A DNA stretch of 64,000 nucleotides, taken from assembly GCF_902686445.1 (NCBI RefSeq), contig NC_062218.1:12933015-12997014 (forward strand), in the 5' to 3' direction. The notes under the pieces are model-generated. The model saw only the letters and a program-made list of their open reading frames with translations, had not been told where the DNA came from and did no database searches. Shown here in pieces: positions 44,641-55,320 of this stretch; position 1 is the stretch's first letter; every line of letters begins with the position of its first letter. The DNA is from Sciurus carolinensis (taxonomy: Eukaryota; Chordata; Mammalia; Rodentia; Sciuridae). The position numbers and the translations under genes were made by a program.

Positions 44641-45521
44641 ACCAAAACACAAGGCCAAGATACCTGGACAGGTGTGCTCTGGAGTAAGCCCTGGGGACAC
44701 AGGTTTGGGTCCCAATGGAGAGAGTAGGAGGTTGGAAAGCAGGGTAAAGAGCTGTGCTAAGAGTGGGAAGGGGTGAATTCAGCAAAAGGAATTGGAGAAG
44801 GTTGGAATGTGGATTGAGCACAACCCAATCTCCTTTGGATGTTGATATTGTGTAGTTTTTTGTGCATCAAGCTTTGTCAAAGGTCCACTCTGGAGTGACT
44901 CCATGGTGACAGATGATGAAGTGAAAGAAGATGGTCACAAAGTATCATGGATTTCTTTGTAATGAATAGCAGTAGAAACTATATCCACTTATATGACTAT
45001 TTCATTTCTAATAGAAAATACAGTTGAACAAGACTTGCCACTACTGTATTGGCCAAACATGCCACAATGTTTTCCCGCTGGCACTTGGTCTCAGGACAAA
45101 AAATTTTGAAAACTCGGGCAACAAAAAGTAAAGAAAAAATTTGGATTTCAACAGCTACTCAGTATTATAAAGCGTTATTAAAGGAGAATTCAGGAGAATC
45201 TAGCCTTTTCATTTTGGAATTCAAGAAAGACCAGCTCTTTAGGACAGGGTCTTTGGCCATGTCCACCCTGCCATGAAAGAAAGCTTGCCTTTCAATGGCT
45301 GTCCATCACTGCTGGTTGTCAATCTGAAGTGTGAAATGGATAAGATGAGAGATATGTGACAAGAAAAAGGGAACAACCACAGAGTCCACGGAAAATGATC
45401 CACTGGATACCTGGAAGGAGTCTGACCTAGAAACAAGGGCAGTGGCACCATTGAGTACTGTCATACCTGCTGCCTTTGTAAGTGGCACACCAATATGAAA
45501 CCCAGAATGCTGTTTTTGTTG
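44641..45521. other. Anonymous sequence
   Basis: A plus-strand frame at 45049-45276 has no recognisable domain. Nothing else was recognised. Confidence 0.4.
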
Positions 45522-45890
45522 GTAGGGCTGCCACGCGCAGATGCCACGGGTTGGGTGACTGAAGCAACAGGAATTCATTTTCTCACAGTGCTGGAGGCTG
45601 GGAGTCCGTGATAAGGTGCTGGCATAGTTGGTTTCTCCTGAGGTCTCTCTCCTCAGTGTGCAGATGGCAGCTTCTCCCTTGTCCCCACAAGGCCTGTCCT
45701 CTGTGTGTGTCCCAATCCCTTCTTATAAGGACAATAGTCAGATTAGATTACAGCTCAGCTACTTGACCTCGTTTTGACCTAAATCACCTCTTCAAAGACC
45801 TAATCTCCAGTTGCAGTCTTATTTTTAGCTGCTAGGGGTCGGGACTTCAACTTGTGAATTTTGGAGTGGCACAATTCAGCCCATAACAAG
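45522..45890 (-). repeat. MLT1-like LTR, near complete
   Basis: On the plus strand the order gtagggctgccacgcgc, aggaattcattttctcacag, tgctggaggctgggagtcc, cccttcttataaggaca and cacaattcagcccataaca is the complement of an MLT1-type LTR. Old and non-coding. Confidence 0.7.
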
Positions 45891-46029
45891 TACATATAAT
45901 GGTGTTTCTGGGCAGGGAAGGTGCCATTACCTCCAGAACAGGGAAATTTTGGGAGGAAGTCACAATTTTTATTTCTCCAAATCTAAGTGGACAGGACCTT
46001 GAGATTCTGGGGTCTGAATGGACTCCTGA

Positions 46030-46225
46030 AGGACTGGCAATAGTCCCTTTACTGACTGTCAACAAATACTTAGTGCTTATTGAATGTCAGGCACTGTTCC
46101 AGGTTCGGGGGATAAAGAGGGGAACAAGATGAAGATCTGTCCTGATCTTCATTCTACTGGTGAATATGTTCAGTAAACAAACTAACAAAGAAGGTAAATT
46201 CAGATAATGATAACCACTACTTTGA
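46030..46225 (-). repeat. L2-derived inverted arm A
   Basis: It contains the complement of the L2 3' terminus (tgaatgtcaggcactgttcc) and adjoining sequence (aacaaagaaggtaaattc). Its reverse complement is highly similar to 48028-48205, including bases outside the normal L2 end (ctttactgactgtcaac). Confidence 0.75.
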
Positions 46226-46264
46226 TGGAAATAATATGTTATAATCAGATATTGCTAGGCAGGG

Positions 46265-46490
46265 AAGGCTCTTTATTTTTATTTGTTTTATTTTTGATTG
46301 TAACTATTAGCACAGATTGGTTGTACAAATTCATGGGTTTCATTGTGACATTTCCATACGTGTATATGAGATACTGTGATGGTATCCGCCCTCCCTACTC
46401 CTCTGTTCTCCACCTTCTCCCTCCCCTGGGCCCTCTCCTCCTTCCCTAACAATTCTTCAACTTTCATGTCATCTTTTTTAAAAAAAATTA
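46265..46490 (-). repeat. Rodent L1 3' UTR-like fragment
   Basis: T-rich start, then cagattggttgtacaaattc, gggtttcattgtgacatttc and a C/T-rich stretch, as in rodent L1 3' UTRs in minus orientation. It separates two L2 pieces. Confidence 0.55.
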
Positions 46491-46529
46491 TTATTTTTAA
46501 TGGAGATCCTTCTTTAGGTTAAGGGTTTG

Positions 46530-47165
46530 AGGGGGGGATATCTGAACTGAAAGCCGAGGGAGGAGGAGAAAGGACAGGGGTCTCAGGCACGAGGTCTGGG
46601 TAGTGCACCCAGGAGCGGAAGGTGGGGAGGCAGGGAGGTGCACAGCATGTTTCAGGGATGACAAGGTCACTAGGCTGGAGGCGGGAGCAGGAGGGGCAGC
46701 TGCAGTAGGTGACTAGGGTGAGAGGTAAGCAGAGCTTAGGCGGTCAATGATCCTGGAGGCCATGTGAGGACTCTGGGATCATTCTGGATAAAATAGAAAC
46801 CCCATGGGTGTGAGCAGGACTGTGACCCGCCCTGAGACATGTCAGCACTTTTGGAAGTGTGCTATGTCTGTGTCGTCCAATGCAGCTGCCCTAGGCATGT
46901 GGCTCCTGAGTGTATAAAATGTGGAGCTCCTTTTCAATTTAAATGTGCTATTTTAATTTAAATGGTCATTATGTGCACAGCGCCTGTCACGGGGCCTCTG
47001 GCTGCTGCGTGGACATTAGGTTGGTTGGGGCAGGGAGTCCAGCAGGAGGCGCTGCGTGTTCACACCCAGATGTCCCGGCCAGGACGAGCGCGTCTGCAGA
47101 GGACCGGCCGGGAAATGGGTGGACACAGACTGTATTGGAGGTGGAGTCGACAGACTTGCTGATCT
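46530..47165 (-). repeat. L2 fragment with hAT-like insert
   Basis: The plus strand follows the complement of L2 upstream sequence (ctctggctgctgcgtggac, gtggagtcgacagacttgctg). About 46866-46985 (gtccaatgcagctgccc, atgtggctcctgag, cacagcgcctgt) looks like a nonautonomous hAT element inserted in it. The GC-rich text gives overlapping frames of up to 189 codons that are not genes. Confidence 0.5.
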
Positions 47166-47597
47166 GAAGAGGCCGAGGAGGAAGAGGAGAGAGGAGCTGC
47201 CACATGAAGGCAGCCGGCTGGGTGTGCGTCCCAGGCGGAGGGCAGCGCGGTGAGCACTGACCAGCGCAGCAGCGGTGGTGCAGAACCTCCAGCAGTTTCT
47301 CACCACCCGGCTGTGGAAGTCGCCGGTGGAGTGGCAGGAAGCAAGGCAGGTTGTGAAGACGGCCACTCGGAAAGACTTCGGGCTTTGTTTCCAGAGTTTT
47401 GTGTTTTGTATCTCTAAGGCGCCATTGTGCAGAATGGACCCAAGGAGGGGGACATGGGAGGGAAAGAGACCGTTCGGGAAGCTGCGCCACCAGGCGCCCT
47501 GTGACCATCTTCACGCAGCGCCCCTTGGGGATGGCTCTGCGAGGCTTCCTTGGCATCTGTAAGCAGGAGAGGAGTTTCTGGCTTGCAGGGTGATACG
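47166..47597. other. GC-rich anonymous sequence
   Basis: It is rich in CpG compared with its surroundings. Frames on both strands overlap. I see no domain, no TATA box, and no cDNA-like poly(A) that would mark a processed pseudogene. Confidence 0.4.
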
Positions 47598-47985
47598 ATG
47601 GTTAATTTTATGTGTCAGCTTTTGTCTGTGTCCAGATGTTTGGTCAAACATCATCCTGGATGTTTTGGTGAGGATGCTTTCTGGATGAGATGACCTTTGA
47701 AATGGTCATTGAGGAAAGCAGGTCACCCTCCGTAACGGAGTGGACCTCATCTACCTCACTGAAGGCCTTAGAGGAATAGAGACGAACCTCTTCTGAGCAA
47801 GAAGGAATTCTGCTAGCAGACGGCTTTTGAACTCTGTCCTCCATCTCCACCCTGCTGGCCTCCTGGGTCTCACTGGAGACTCCCATGCTCCCCAGTCCTT
47901 GGAACCAGATCTTTAAGACCTTTGCCTGCCTCTCTTTCTCCCTCCTATTGTTTCTGTTGCTTTGGGCAACCCTGATGCATACAGG
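47598..47985 (+). repeat. Ancient LTR-like repeat, family B
   Basis: It opens ggttaattttatgtgtcag and closes gggcaaccctgatgcatac, with gtttggtcaaacatcatcc and ggtcaccctccgtaacgg inside. It is the same mammalian repeat as the minus-strand copy at 7538-8025. Confidence 0.55.
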
Positions 47986-48027
47986 TGGCACATACTTATT
48001 TTTGCTCTCAGAATGACTGTGCCTACA

Positions 48028-48205
48028 TTACCCACATTAGTAGTGGTTATCATTATCTGAATTTACCTTCTTTGTTGGTTTGTTTACTGAACATAATCAC
48101 CACTAGAATGAAGATCAAGACAGAGAGTTTCTCTATCTTATTCACCTCTTTATCCGCGGAGCCTGGAACAGTGCACTAAGTTATTTGTTGACAGTCAGTA
48201 AAGGG
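48028..48205 (+). repeat. L2-derived inverted arm B
   Basis: L2 3' end in plus orientation (ggagcctggaacagtgc) with flanks ttaccttctttgttggtttg and ttgttgacagtcagtaaag. It is nearly the reverse complement of 46030-46225, with one deletion of about 13 bp relative to arm A. Confidence 0.75.
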
Positions 48206-48559
48206 CATCTCCACACCCTGTCACTCTGGGCACCATCCAGCTTTCTAATTGTCGCTGGGCTGATGGCTTTGAAGATGAGCTTATTCTTGTTTGAAATTGC
48301 ATTACTTTAATAACTAATCTGATGAAGGCTTCTCCATCCAGCATGGTCACCTCATAACTGTTGCCTGGCCCTCGTCCCAACTGGCTCCTGTCACGTTGTC
48401 ACTTGCTGGAGCTCATCTTCATTAATCTCTTGTTGATTTCAGGTGGTGTGGGCACACAGCAGTCTGTCTTCTCTCTGTTGCCTTTGCCTAGGGCAACCTT
48501 CAGAGGATGCAATGTCTCAATATTGGTGTCAAAAATGAATGAAATTTTTAGTCAGTGAG
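48206..48559. other. Anonymous sequence
   Basis: Nothing recognised. Confidence 0.4.
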
Positions 48560-49504
48560 TTATGATTTTGTGTCACAGGCAAAAGGTAGCCTACCTTTCT
48601 TCTGTTAATTTTATAATTTTTCCTTTCTACTTCAGGTCTTTACTCCATGTGGAGTCCACATTTGTATGTTTTAGGTAAGATTCAGTTTTGGTCCATAGGG
48701 GAGATCAGTTCCTTCAAAACAATCCTCTTTCATTTTTTTCCCTAAGTTCAATGGCATCAGCTCATCAGCAGGTCTCTCTGAGTCCTCTGTTCTATGCGAT
48801 TGTTCGTTGGTCTGTACCTGTGCTGATAACCATCTGGAAGACATCACTGAGGTTGTGTAGTCTGTGTTCAGATATGATAAGGGAAGTCCTTCCTCCATAT
48901 TTTTTTCCAAGTTTAAGTTTTCCTGAAAAAACACAATAAATCTTCGATATTTATCGTGGAGTAAGTTTACTGAGTTTCTTAAAATACATCCTAAAGTTTT
49001 GATTGAAATTGTAGTTACATTATGGATTACTTTGGGAAGAACTGACTTTAAAAAATCTCAAATCATTTTATTGTAGAACATGAAGTGTTTGTCTCTTTAC
49101 TCCTGTCATCATTGCTTTGCATTTTATGAACATCAAAAGGTTTTTCTATAGATGTCTTGAGTATTTTCCAAAATCAAAGGTTTTTTTTTTTTGATATTCT
49201 GATAGATATTTTAAACAATAATATCAAAATTTTTTTGGAAGAGAAAAGATCATTGTTTTTGTAAGTGGATCTTTCCTAAAGGATTATTGATTTTTTAAAG
49301 TAGATCTTTTATCTGGTAATCTATAATTTTCAAAGAATGATAGTTTTATCTTTCATACCAGTGTTTAGATCTTTTCTTTTTCCATTATGATCATGACCAA
49401 AATCTTATGTTAAATATGGTGGAAACACTGGGCATTATTTTTAAAATTTTTGATCTTAAAGATATTGATGCATTAAAATTTCTGTATTAGGAATAACTTT
49501 GTAG

Positions 49505-49590
49505 GACTTGGGATGTAGCTCAGCAGTAGAGATTTGCCTAGTAAGTGTAAGGCCCTGGATTCAGTCCCCAACACTGCAGAAAACAAACAA
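49505..49590 (+). mobile_element. ID-like arm SINE
   Basis: It reads ggacttgggatgtagctcag ... ggccctggattcagtcccc, then an A/C-rich tail. Diverged head. Confidence 0.75.
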
Positions 49591-49597
49591 ATAACAT

Positions 49598-49795
49598 CAT
49601 AAGCAGACAAGGTAGTCTATGCTGTAATTCCTTCTACTCCAGAGGTGAGGCAGGGGAGTCACAAGTTAAGGCCACACAGGGCAACTTAGGGAGAACTTGT
49701 CTCAAAAATAAGATAAAAAGGTTTGGGAGTATAGCTCAGGGATGGAGCACTTGTCTAGCATGTAAGAGGCCCCAATACTGCAAAAAACAAAACAA
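49598..49795 (+). mobile_element. B1-dID dimeric SINE
   Basis: A B1 arm (49598-49712: ctgtaattccttctactcc, gaggtgaggcaggggagtc, gaacttgtctcaaaa) is followed by an ID-like arm (49722-49785: gtttgggagtatagctcag) and an A-rich tail. It abuts the preceding SINE. Confidence 0.8.
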
Positions 49796-49867
49796 ACTTT
49801 ATTTTGTAGGTATTTTGAATATAACTTTTACCAAATAGTTGGCATACCCAACTATGCTGTGATAAAA

Positions 49868-49885
49868 CCAACCAACCAACCAACC
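49868..49885. repeat. (CCAA)n short tandem repeat
   Basis: Four CCAA units. Confidence 0.85.
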
Positions 49886-51222
49886 ATATCCTAGTGGCTA
49901 GTCATAGCAAACTTGTCCTGTGTGGAATGAGAAACACTTGAGGACAGTTGTCCTCTAAGTGGTGACAACTTGGAATGTTGGGTCATGCCGTGTGGAGAAA
50001 GCTCTGTTCTGTGGAGAAAGGACAAGAATGACCACAGATCTGGTCAGAGCCTCGCACTCCTTCTGCACGTGACAAGTAATGCTTTCCTTGAAGATCACTG
50101 GTGGAACTGGTCACATGGTGCTGCTTGGTAACACGCGAGGTAAGCCGTCAGTCTCCTGCACTCACGTCTGTGAGAAGTTTCCTGTTTTCTGCAGGTAGGT
50201 TCAACACTAGCTATGTTACCATACCAGTGAAGAAAACTTCCTCAACTCCTAGTTTTAAATCAGAAATATGTGTTGATATTCACCAAAATGCTTTTCTGCC
50301 TATGATATGATTTTCAGCTCTGGTCTATTGATATGGTAATTACTTCTTAGATTCTCTGATGCTTATTGTTTCTGGGTCAAAGTCTCTCTTATCATCTTGT
50401 GCTTTTTATATGCTCTTGGACATATTAGCTAATGCTTCCTTCAGTTGGGATGTTTGTGTACACATTCATACTTAAAATGGATCAGTTTTTTTTCCTTGTT
50501 ATCCTTCTTTGGTTTTAGATTCAAGATTATCTTAGCTTCCACTTTTTCCATTTTCTGGAACAATTTGATTGAAAGAGAATTAACTCTTCCCTGAAAATCA
50601 TGTAAAATCATCTGGACAGGATTTTTTCCCTCGGGACTTATCCCTTTCAACTAGGTTTTCAAATTTATGTATATATGGCTTTTCATAATGCTTAAAAAAA
50701 TTACTACGTTTCAGTCCTGTATTTTATTTTCATCTTCTTTCTCTGTCCTTGATGATTTTTGTTAGAGGTTATATTTAGCTCACTAATTACTTGACATAAG
50801 CAGTCTGTAGGCACCTACTTTGAACTCTCCAGCCCCCAAATCACTCTCTTACCTACAGCTGAGGCAACCTTAAGTACCCACCAAATTTCCTGGAATCCAC
50901 AGCTTCCTCTCTCTTATGATCTGGATATGAAATTCCACCCTGCAAAACTCGTGTGTTATCCAATGTGGCAATGTTCAGAGTGCAATGATCTTGGATCATA
51001 AAATATGTAACCTAATCAGTGAATCAATCCATCTGATGATTAATAATTCGAAAGAACTACTCTACTGTGTGGTAACGTTAGGCTTGTGGAGCATGACTGG
51101 AGGAAGTAGGCCACTGGGACTTGCCTTTGGGATTTAGAACTTATCCCCTGACTCTTCACTCTATCTCCTTGTTTCCCAACTGCTTTGAGCTGAGTAGCTT
51201 TTCTCACCGTGCATGATGTTTT

Positions 51223-52548
51223 TAAAAAATTTGTTCTAATTTAGTTATACATGTTATACAGCAGAATGCATTTCAATTCATTGTACACAAATGGAGTTCA
51301 TTTTTCTGATTGTACATGATGTAGAGTCACACCATTTGTGCAGTCATACATGTATATAGGGTAATGATGTCTGTCTTATGCCACCATCTTTCCCACTCCT
51401 ACTCACTCCCCTCTCCTCATTCCCCTCTGTACAATCCAAAGTTCCTCCATTCTTCCCTTACCCTCCCCCTGACCCGTTTTGTGTCAGCATCCACTTACCA
51501 AAGAAAACACTTGGCCTTTGGTTTTCTGTGATTGGCTTACTCACTCAAGATGATATTCTTCAGCTCCATCCATTTATCAGCAAATGCCATAATTTTATTC
51601 TTCTTTATGGCTGAGTAATATTCCATTGTATATACACACCACAGTTTTTTAAATCCGTTCATCTATTGAAGGGCATCTAGGTTGGTTCCACAATTTAGCT
51701 ATTGTGAATTGAACTGCTAAAACATTGATGTGGCTGTGTCACTGTAGTATGCTGATTTTAAGTCCTGTGGGTATAAACCAAACAGTGGGATAGCTGGGTC
51801 AATGGTGATTCCATTCCAATTTTCTGAGGAATCTCCATACTGCTTTCCATAATGGTTGCACCAATTTGCAGTTCCACCTGCAATGTATGACTATAACTTT
51901 TCCCCCACATCCTCACCAAAATTTATTGTTGCTTATATTCTTGACAATTGCCATTCTGACTAGAATGAGAGGAAATCTTAAATTTGATTTGCATTTTTCT
52001 AATTACTAGAGATGTTGAATATTTTTCCTTGTATTTGGTGATTGGTTATATATCTTCTTATATGAAGTGTCTGCTCAGTTCCTTAGCCCATTTATTGATT
52101 GGGTTATTTGTTTTTTTGATGTTAAGTTTTATGAGTTCTTTATAAATTCTGGAGATTAGTGCTCTATCTGAAGTGTGAGTGGTAAAGATTTTCTCCCACT
52201 CTGTAGGCTTTCTTCACGTTATTGATTGTTCCCTTTGCTGAGAAAAAACTTTTTAGTTTGAATCTATCCCATTTATTGATTCCTGCTTTTATTTCTTGCA
52301 CTTTGCGAGTCCTATTAAGGAAGTCTGGTCCTAAGCCAATATGATGAAGATTTGAACCTACTTTTTCTTCTGTTTGGTGCAGGGTCTCTGGTCTAACTCC
52401 TAGGTCCTTGATCCACTTTGAGTTGTTTTTTTTTTTTTTTATGCAGAGTGAGAGATAGGGATTTAATTTCATTTTGCTGCATATAGATTTCCAGTTTCCC
52501 CAGCATCATTTGTTGAAGAAGCTATCTTTTCTCCATTGTATGTTTTGC
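51223..52548 (-). mobile_element. 5'-truncated L1 inside an LTR, with target duplication
   Basis: L1 3' UTR and ORF2 C-terminal part, complement on the plus strand, ending near ttctccattgtatgttttgc. The duplication catgatgtttt lies at 51212-51222 and 52549-52559 within the host LTR. A T run at 52426-52440 interrupts the coding part. Frames are broken. Confidence 0.9.
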
Positions 52549-52640
52549 CATGATGTTTTGCCTCACCCCAGGCCCAGAGCAATGACGTCAGTTAGACATG
52601 AAACGAGAACTTTGAAACTGTGAGCCCAAAGTAATCTTCT

Positions 52641-53077
52641 TGTAATGGTTTAGATATTAGATGTCCCCCAAAAGTTCATGTGTGAAACAATGCAAGAAAG
52701 TTTAGAGGTGAAATGATTGGGTTATGGGAGTTTTAACCAAATCAGTGTGTTATTAATCCCCTGAGAGGAATTAACTGGATGGTAACCGTAGGCAGGTATG
52801 GTGTGGCTGGAGGAGATGGGTCCCTGGGGACGTGCTTTGGAGTTTGTATTTTGTCCATGTTGTGGGGAGCTCTCTCCCCACTTCCTGGTGCCATGTCCTG
52901 ATCTGCTTCCCTCTACCACACCATTTTGCCGTGACCCTCTGCTTTACCTTGGGCCCGAGGAAAGGAGCCGGCCATCTACAGGCTGAGACCTCAGAAACCG
53001 TGAGCCCCCCAAATAAAATTTTCCTCCTCTAAAATTGTTTGTGTCTTTTGATCACAGAGCAAAAAACCTGACTAACA
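52641..53077 (+). repeat. LTR of family A, inserted in an older LTR
   Basis: It opens TGTAATGGTTTAGATATTAG and ends with gactaaca. Full length (about 437 bp), with AATAAA at 53011. It lies between the second and third pieces of the older LTR. No certain 5-bp duplication was found. Confidence 0.75.
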
Positions 53078-53284
53078 TACTTTCCCTCCACTGAGTTGTT
53101 ATCCTCAGGTATTTCAGTCACAGAGACCAAAGTTGACTAACATACTCTCAATTCTTTGGTTTCTTCAGGGTTGATTTTTGGGGGATGTCAGTAGCTAAAA
53201 CTGAGTTGCCATCTTTTGAGAAGCTGGAGACCAGGAATTCCTTGTATGCAGGAGTCTGCTTTCATATGAAGAAGCAAATTTCTA

Positions 53285-53405
53285 ATCTAGACACAGCAAC
53301 TTCATAGTCACAGAAGAACTTTAGGAAAGGCATTTCCTTATGCCTCAGTGTTCACATCTGCAAATCGAGGAAATGGAACCTCGTTAGATGATAGTTACAA
53401 ACTCT
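53285..53405 (+). repeat. MIR SINE
   Basis: The order ggaaaggcatttccttatgc, ctcagtgttcacatctgc and aaatcgaggaaatgg is MIR-like. Confidence 0.6.
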
Positions 53406-53654
53406 CTCAGTTCCAAGACTATATTTAGAGCTGAATTCATGTGACAGTTTGAGTCCAGGCAATACTCACTCTCCTGTCTGTCTCTTTTAGGGGTTCTTCC
53501 TTGCTTCTCTGAGGTTGGGCTTGGACATGTGACCTGTGCTAGGTAAAGTGCTAGTGGACATGATGCTTGCCGAGGCCTTGGGTCCCTGTGTGGTTTGGCC
53601 TGGCTTGGCTTGGCTCGGCTCGGTGATTCAGTTATCTTCCATGAGACAGGCCCG

Positions 53655-54187
53655 ATGATGGTTCGGGTATGAAGTGTCCCTCAGAAGCTCTTGGGTTGAA
53701 GATCTGGTGCCCAATGCTGCAACGTTCAAAGGTGGGGATTTTAGGAAGCGATTGCATCTTGAGGGTCCTAACCTCATCAATGGAGTATTCCAGCGAGGGA
53801 TTCCAAGCTGATGGGATATTGCAGGAGTGGAACCTAGTTGGAGAGGGTGGGTTTTGGAGGTGTGCCCTTGGGGACGATATCTTGTTCCTGGTCCCCTTTT
53901 CTCTGCTTCCTGGCTGTCATGAACCAAGCAGCGTTCCTCTGCTATGCCCTTTTACCTTTCTTTGAAAACCTAATTGAAATGGCTGAGTCCCTAGAAAAAA
54001 GTCCTGTCCAGAGAATTTTACAGGATGATGCTTTACAGCTAATGTTCTACCTTGTTTCAGGCTCAAAGCAAGGGAGCTGACTGACCTTGGACTGATAGCC
54101 CTGAAGCTCTGAGCCAAAATCAATCATTCTTCCATTAAGTTATTTATGTCAGATTTTGATTACAGAGATGAACAGCCGACTATCACA
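53655..54187 (+). repeat. MaLR-like LTR
   Basis: It begins gatggttcgggtatgaagtg, has the gcccaatgctgcaacg and aagcgattgcatcttgag blocks and ends gccgactatcaca. An internal stretch of about 100 bp (53955-54055) fits less well. Frames through it are incidental. Confidence 0.55.
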
Positions 54188-55064
54188 CCCAGGTACTTCA
54201 GCTCCTCAAGCATTTGCCCCAGAATGAATACTTGTACCCCAGACTTGAGCCTAAACTCTAGTCTAAAACTAAGCCTAGCTAGTGACACGGACCCACCCAA
54301 CTTAGGTTAGTTGAGCTGCAGTTGACCTGAAGGGCTGTGAATGTGAGAATAAATGCTCAGTTTAGGAAACTAATGATTTGAGGGGTGCTTTGTAGCACAG
54401 CATCACTGTTGTTAAAGCTGACTAATAAAATTTAGTTGAATCAGTGGTTTTCAAATTATGTTCAAACAGAATATTAATGTTTCCAAAGTCAGATTGAGAT
54501 CCTTTTGATTTTAAAAATCAAAGAAAGAGGATTCCCTACAACTTCTCTCTCTCCTCTTCTTCTTTCATCTTTTTCTTTTCCTTTAATATTTTAAAACTCA
54601 GAAATAGATATAATAGACTTTAATATTTTTATTCCTTAAATAAGAAGGAAGTATCTTCCATTTAAAAAGTAACTTTACTTTTGAATACATGAGAAAGTGT
54701 ATTCATGGTGGTCACTTTATTGTGCATACAAGCCATGTAAGTTATAGTTTGTGTTGGGAAAATTATTTATAGATTACATTATAGTAGAGAATTTATAAAT
54801 AGTTCACGATGTTGGTGGACACTTGTTGGTTGCCTTTTTGGCTTTTACTTTCCTCATTTCTGCTGGGAATGCGGGAGATTTTGGAAAAAGTTGTCACCAG
54901 TCTTGGCTCTAGGAATGGCATGTGTGACCTGGACAAAGCCCATTTGTACATTCCATTAAGGACTTTGGTACGTGTCCTGTAACCGGTGTGAATTTGAGGA
55001 CTTGCTAGGAATTATGGGAATTATCTTTTGCTCTGGAACCCTGAAAGTAGTGTAATTAGTGAAA
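54188..55064. other. Anonymous AT-rich sequence
   Basis: Nothing recognised. A 41-bp text near 54810-54850 recurs with changes near 55179-55219. Confidence 0.4.
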
Positions 55065-55320
55065 GAAGTCAGTTACAAAAGAATGTATCATATAATTTCA
55101 TTTATGTGAAATGCCTGGAATAGGCAAATTTATAGTCAGGAAGTTGATTGGGGTTTGGGGTGAGGAAGGGAGCAACTGCTGATATTGGTGGGAGCTTGTT
55201 GGTCGCCTTCTTGACTTTCAACTTATGGATACGGGGTTTCCTTAAGGTGATGGACACGTTTCAGAGACAACTGTGGTGCTGATTGCACAATTCTGCAAAT
55301 ATGCTATAAACCTCTGGCTT
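55065..55320 (+). repeat. Ancient L1 3' UTR-like fragment
   Basis: The order gaaagaagtcagttac, atcatataatttcatttatg, tgaaatgcctggaatagg, attgcacaattctgcaaata follows an old mammalian L1 3' region in plus orientation. Confidence 0.55.

Larger units (their letters stand above)
48560..50790 (-). repeat. Ancient L1 ORF2, interrupted by SINEs
   Basis: Decayed complement of ORF2 from the C-terminal side (48780 region: tgttctatgcgattgttcg) through the RT (49000-49500) and further 5' (50430-50700: ccattttctggaacaatttg). Two plus-strand SINEs (49505-49590, 49598-49795) and about 450 bp of unassigned sequence (49830-50280) interrupt it. Confidence 0.5.
50914..53144 (+). repeat. LTR of family A, split by an L1 and a second LTR
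   Basis: The three pieces 50914-51211, 52560-52640 and 53085-53144 together follow the start, centre and end of family A (start tatgatctggatatg, end agttgactaacata). A possible 5-bp duplication ctctc lies at 50909-50913 and 53145-53149. The LTR is therefore older than both insertions within it. Confidence 0.65.

Noticed and set aside
45049..45276. 75-codon frame as a small gene
   Set aside because: Anonymous, lysine-rich by AT bias, no domain and no supporting signals.
46940..47565. GC-rich frames of up to 189 codons on both strands, suggesting an exon or CpG-island gene
   Set aside because: Up to about 47165 the sequence follows L2 with a hAT-like insert, and frames overlap on both strands. 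There is no domain, consistent start context or splice structure.
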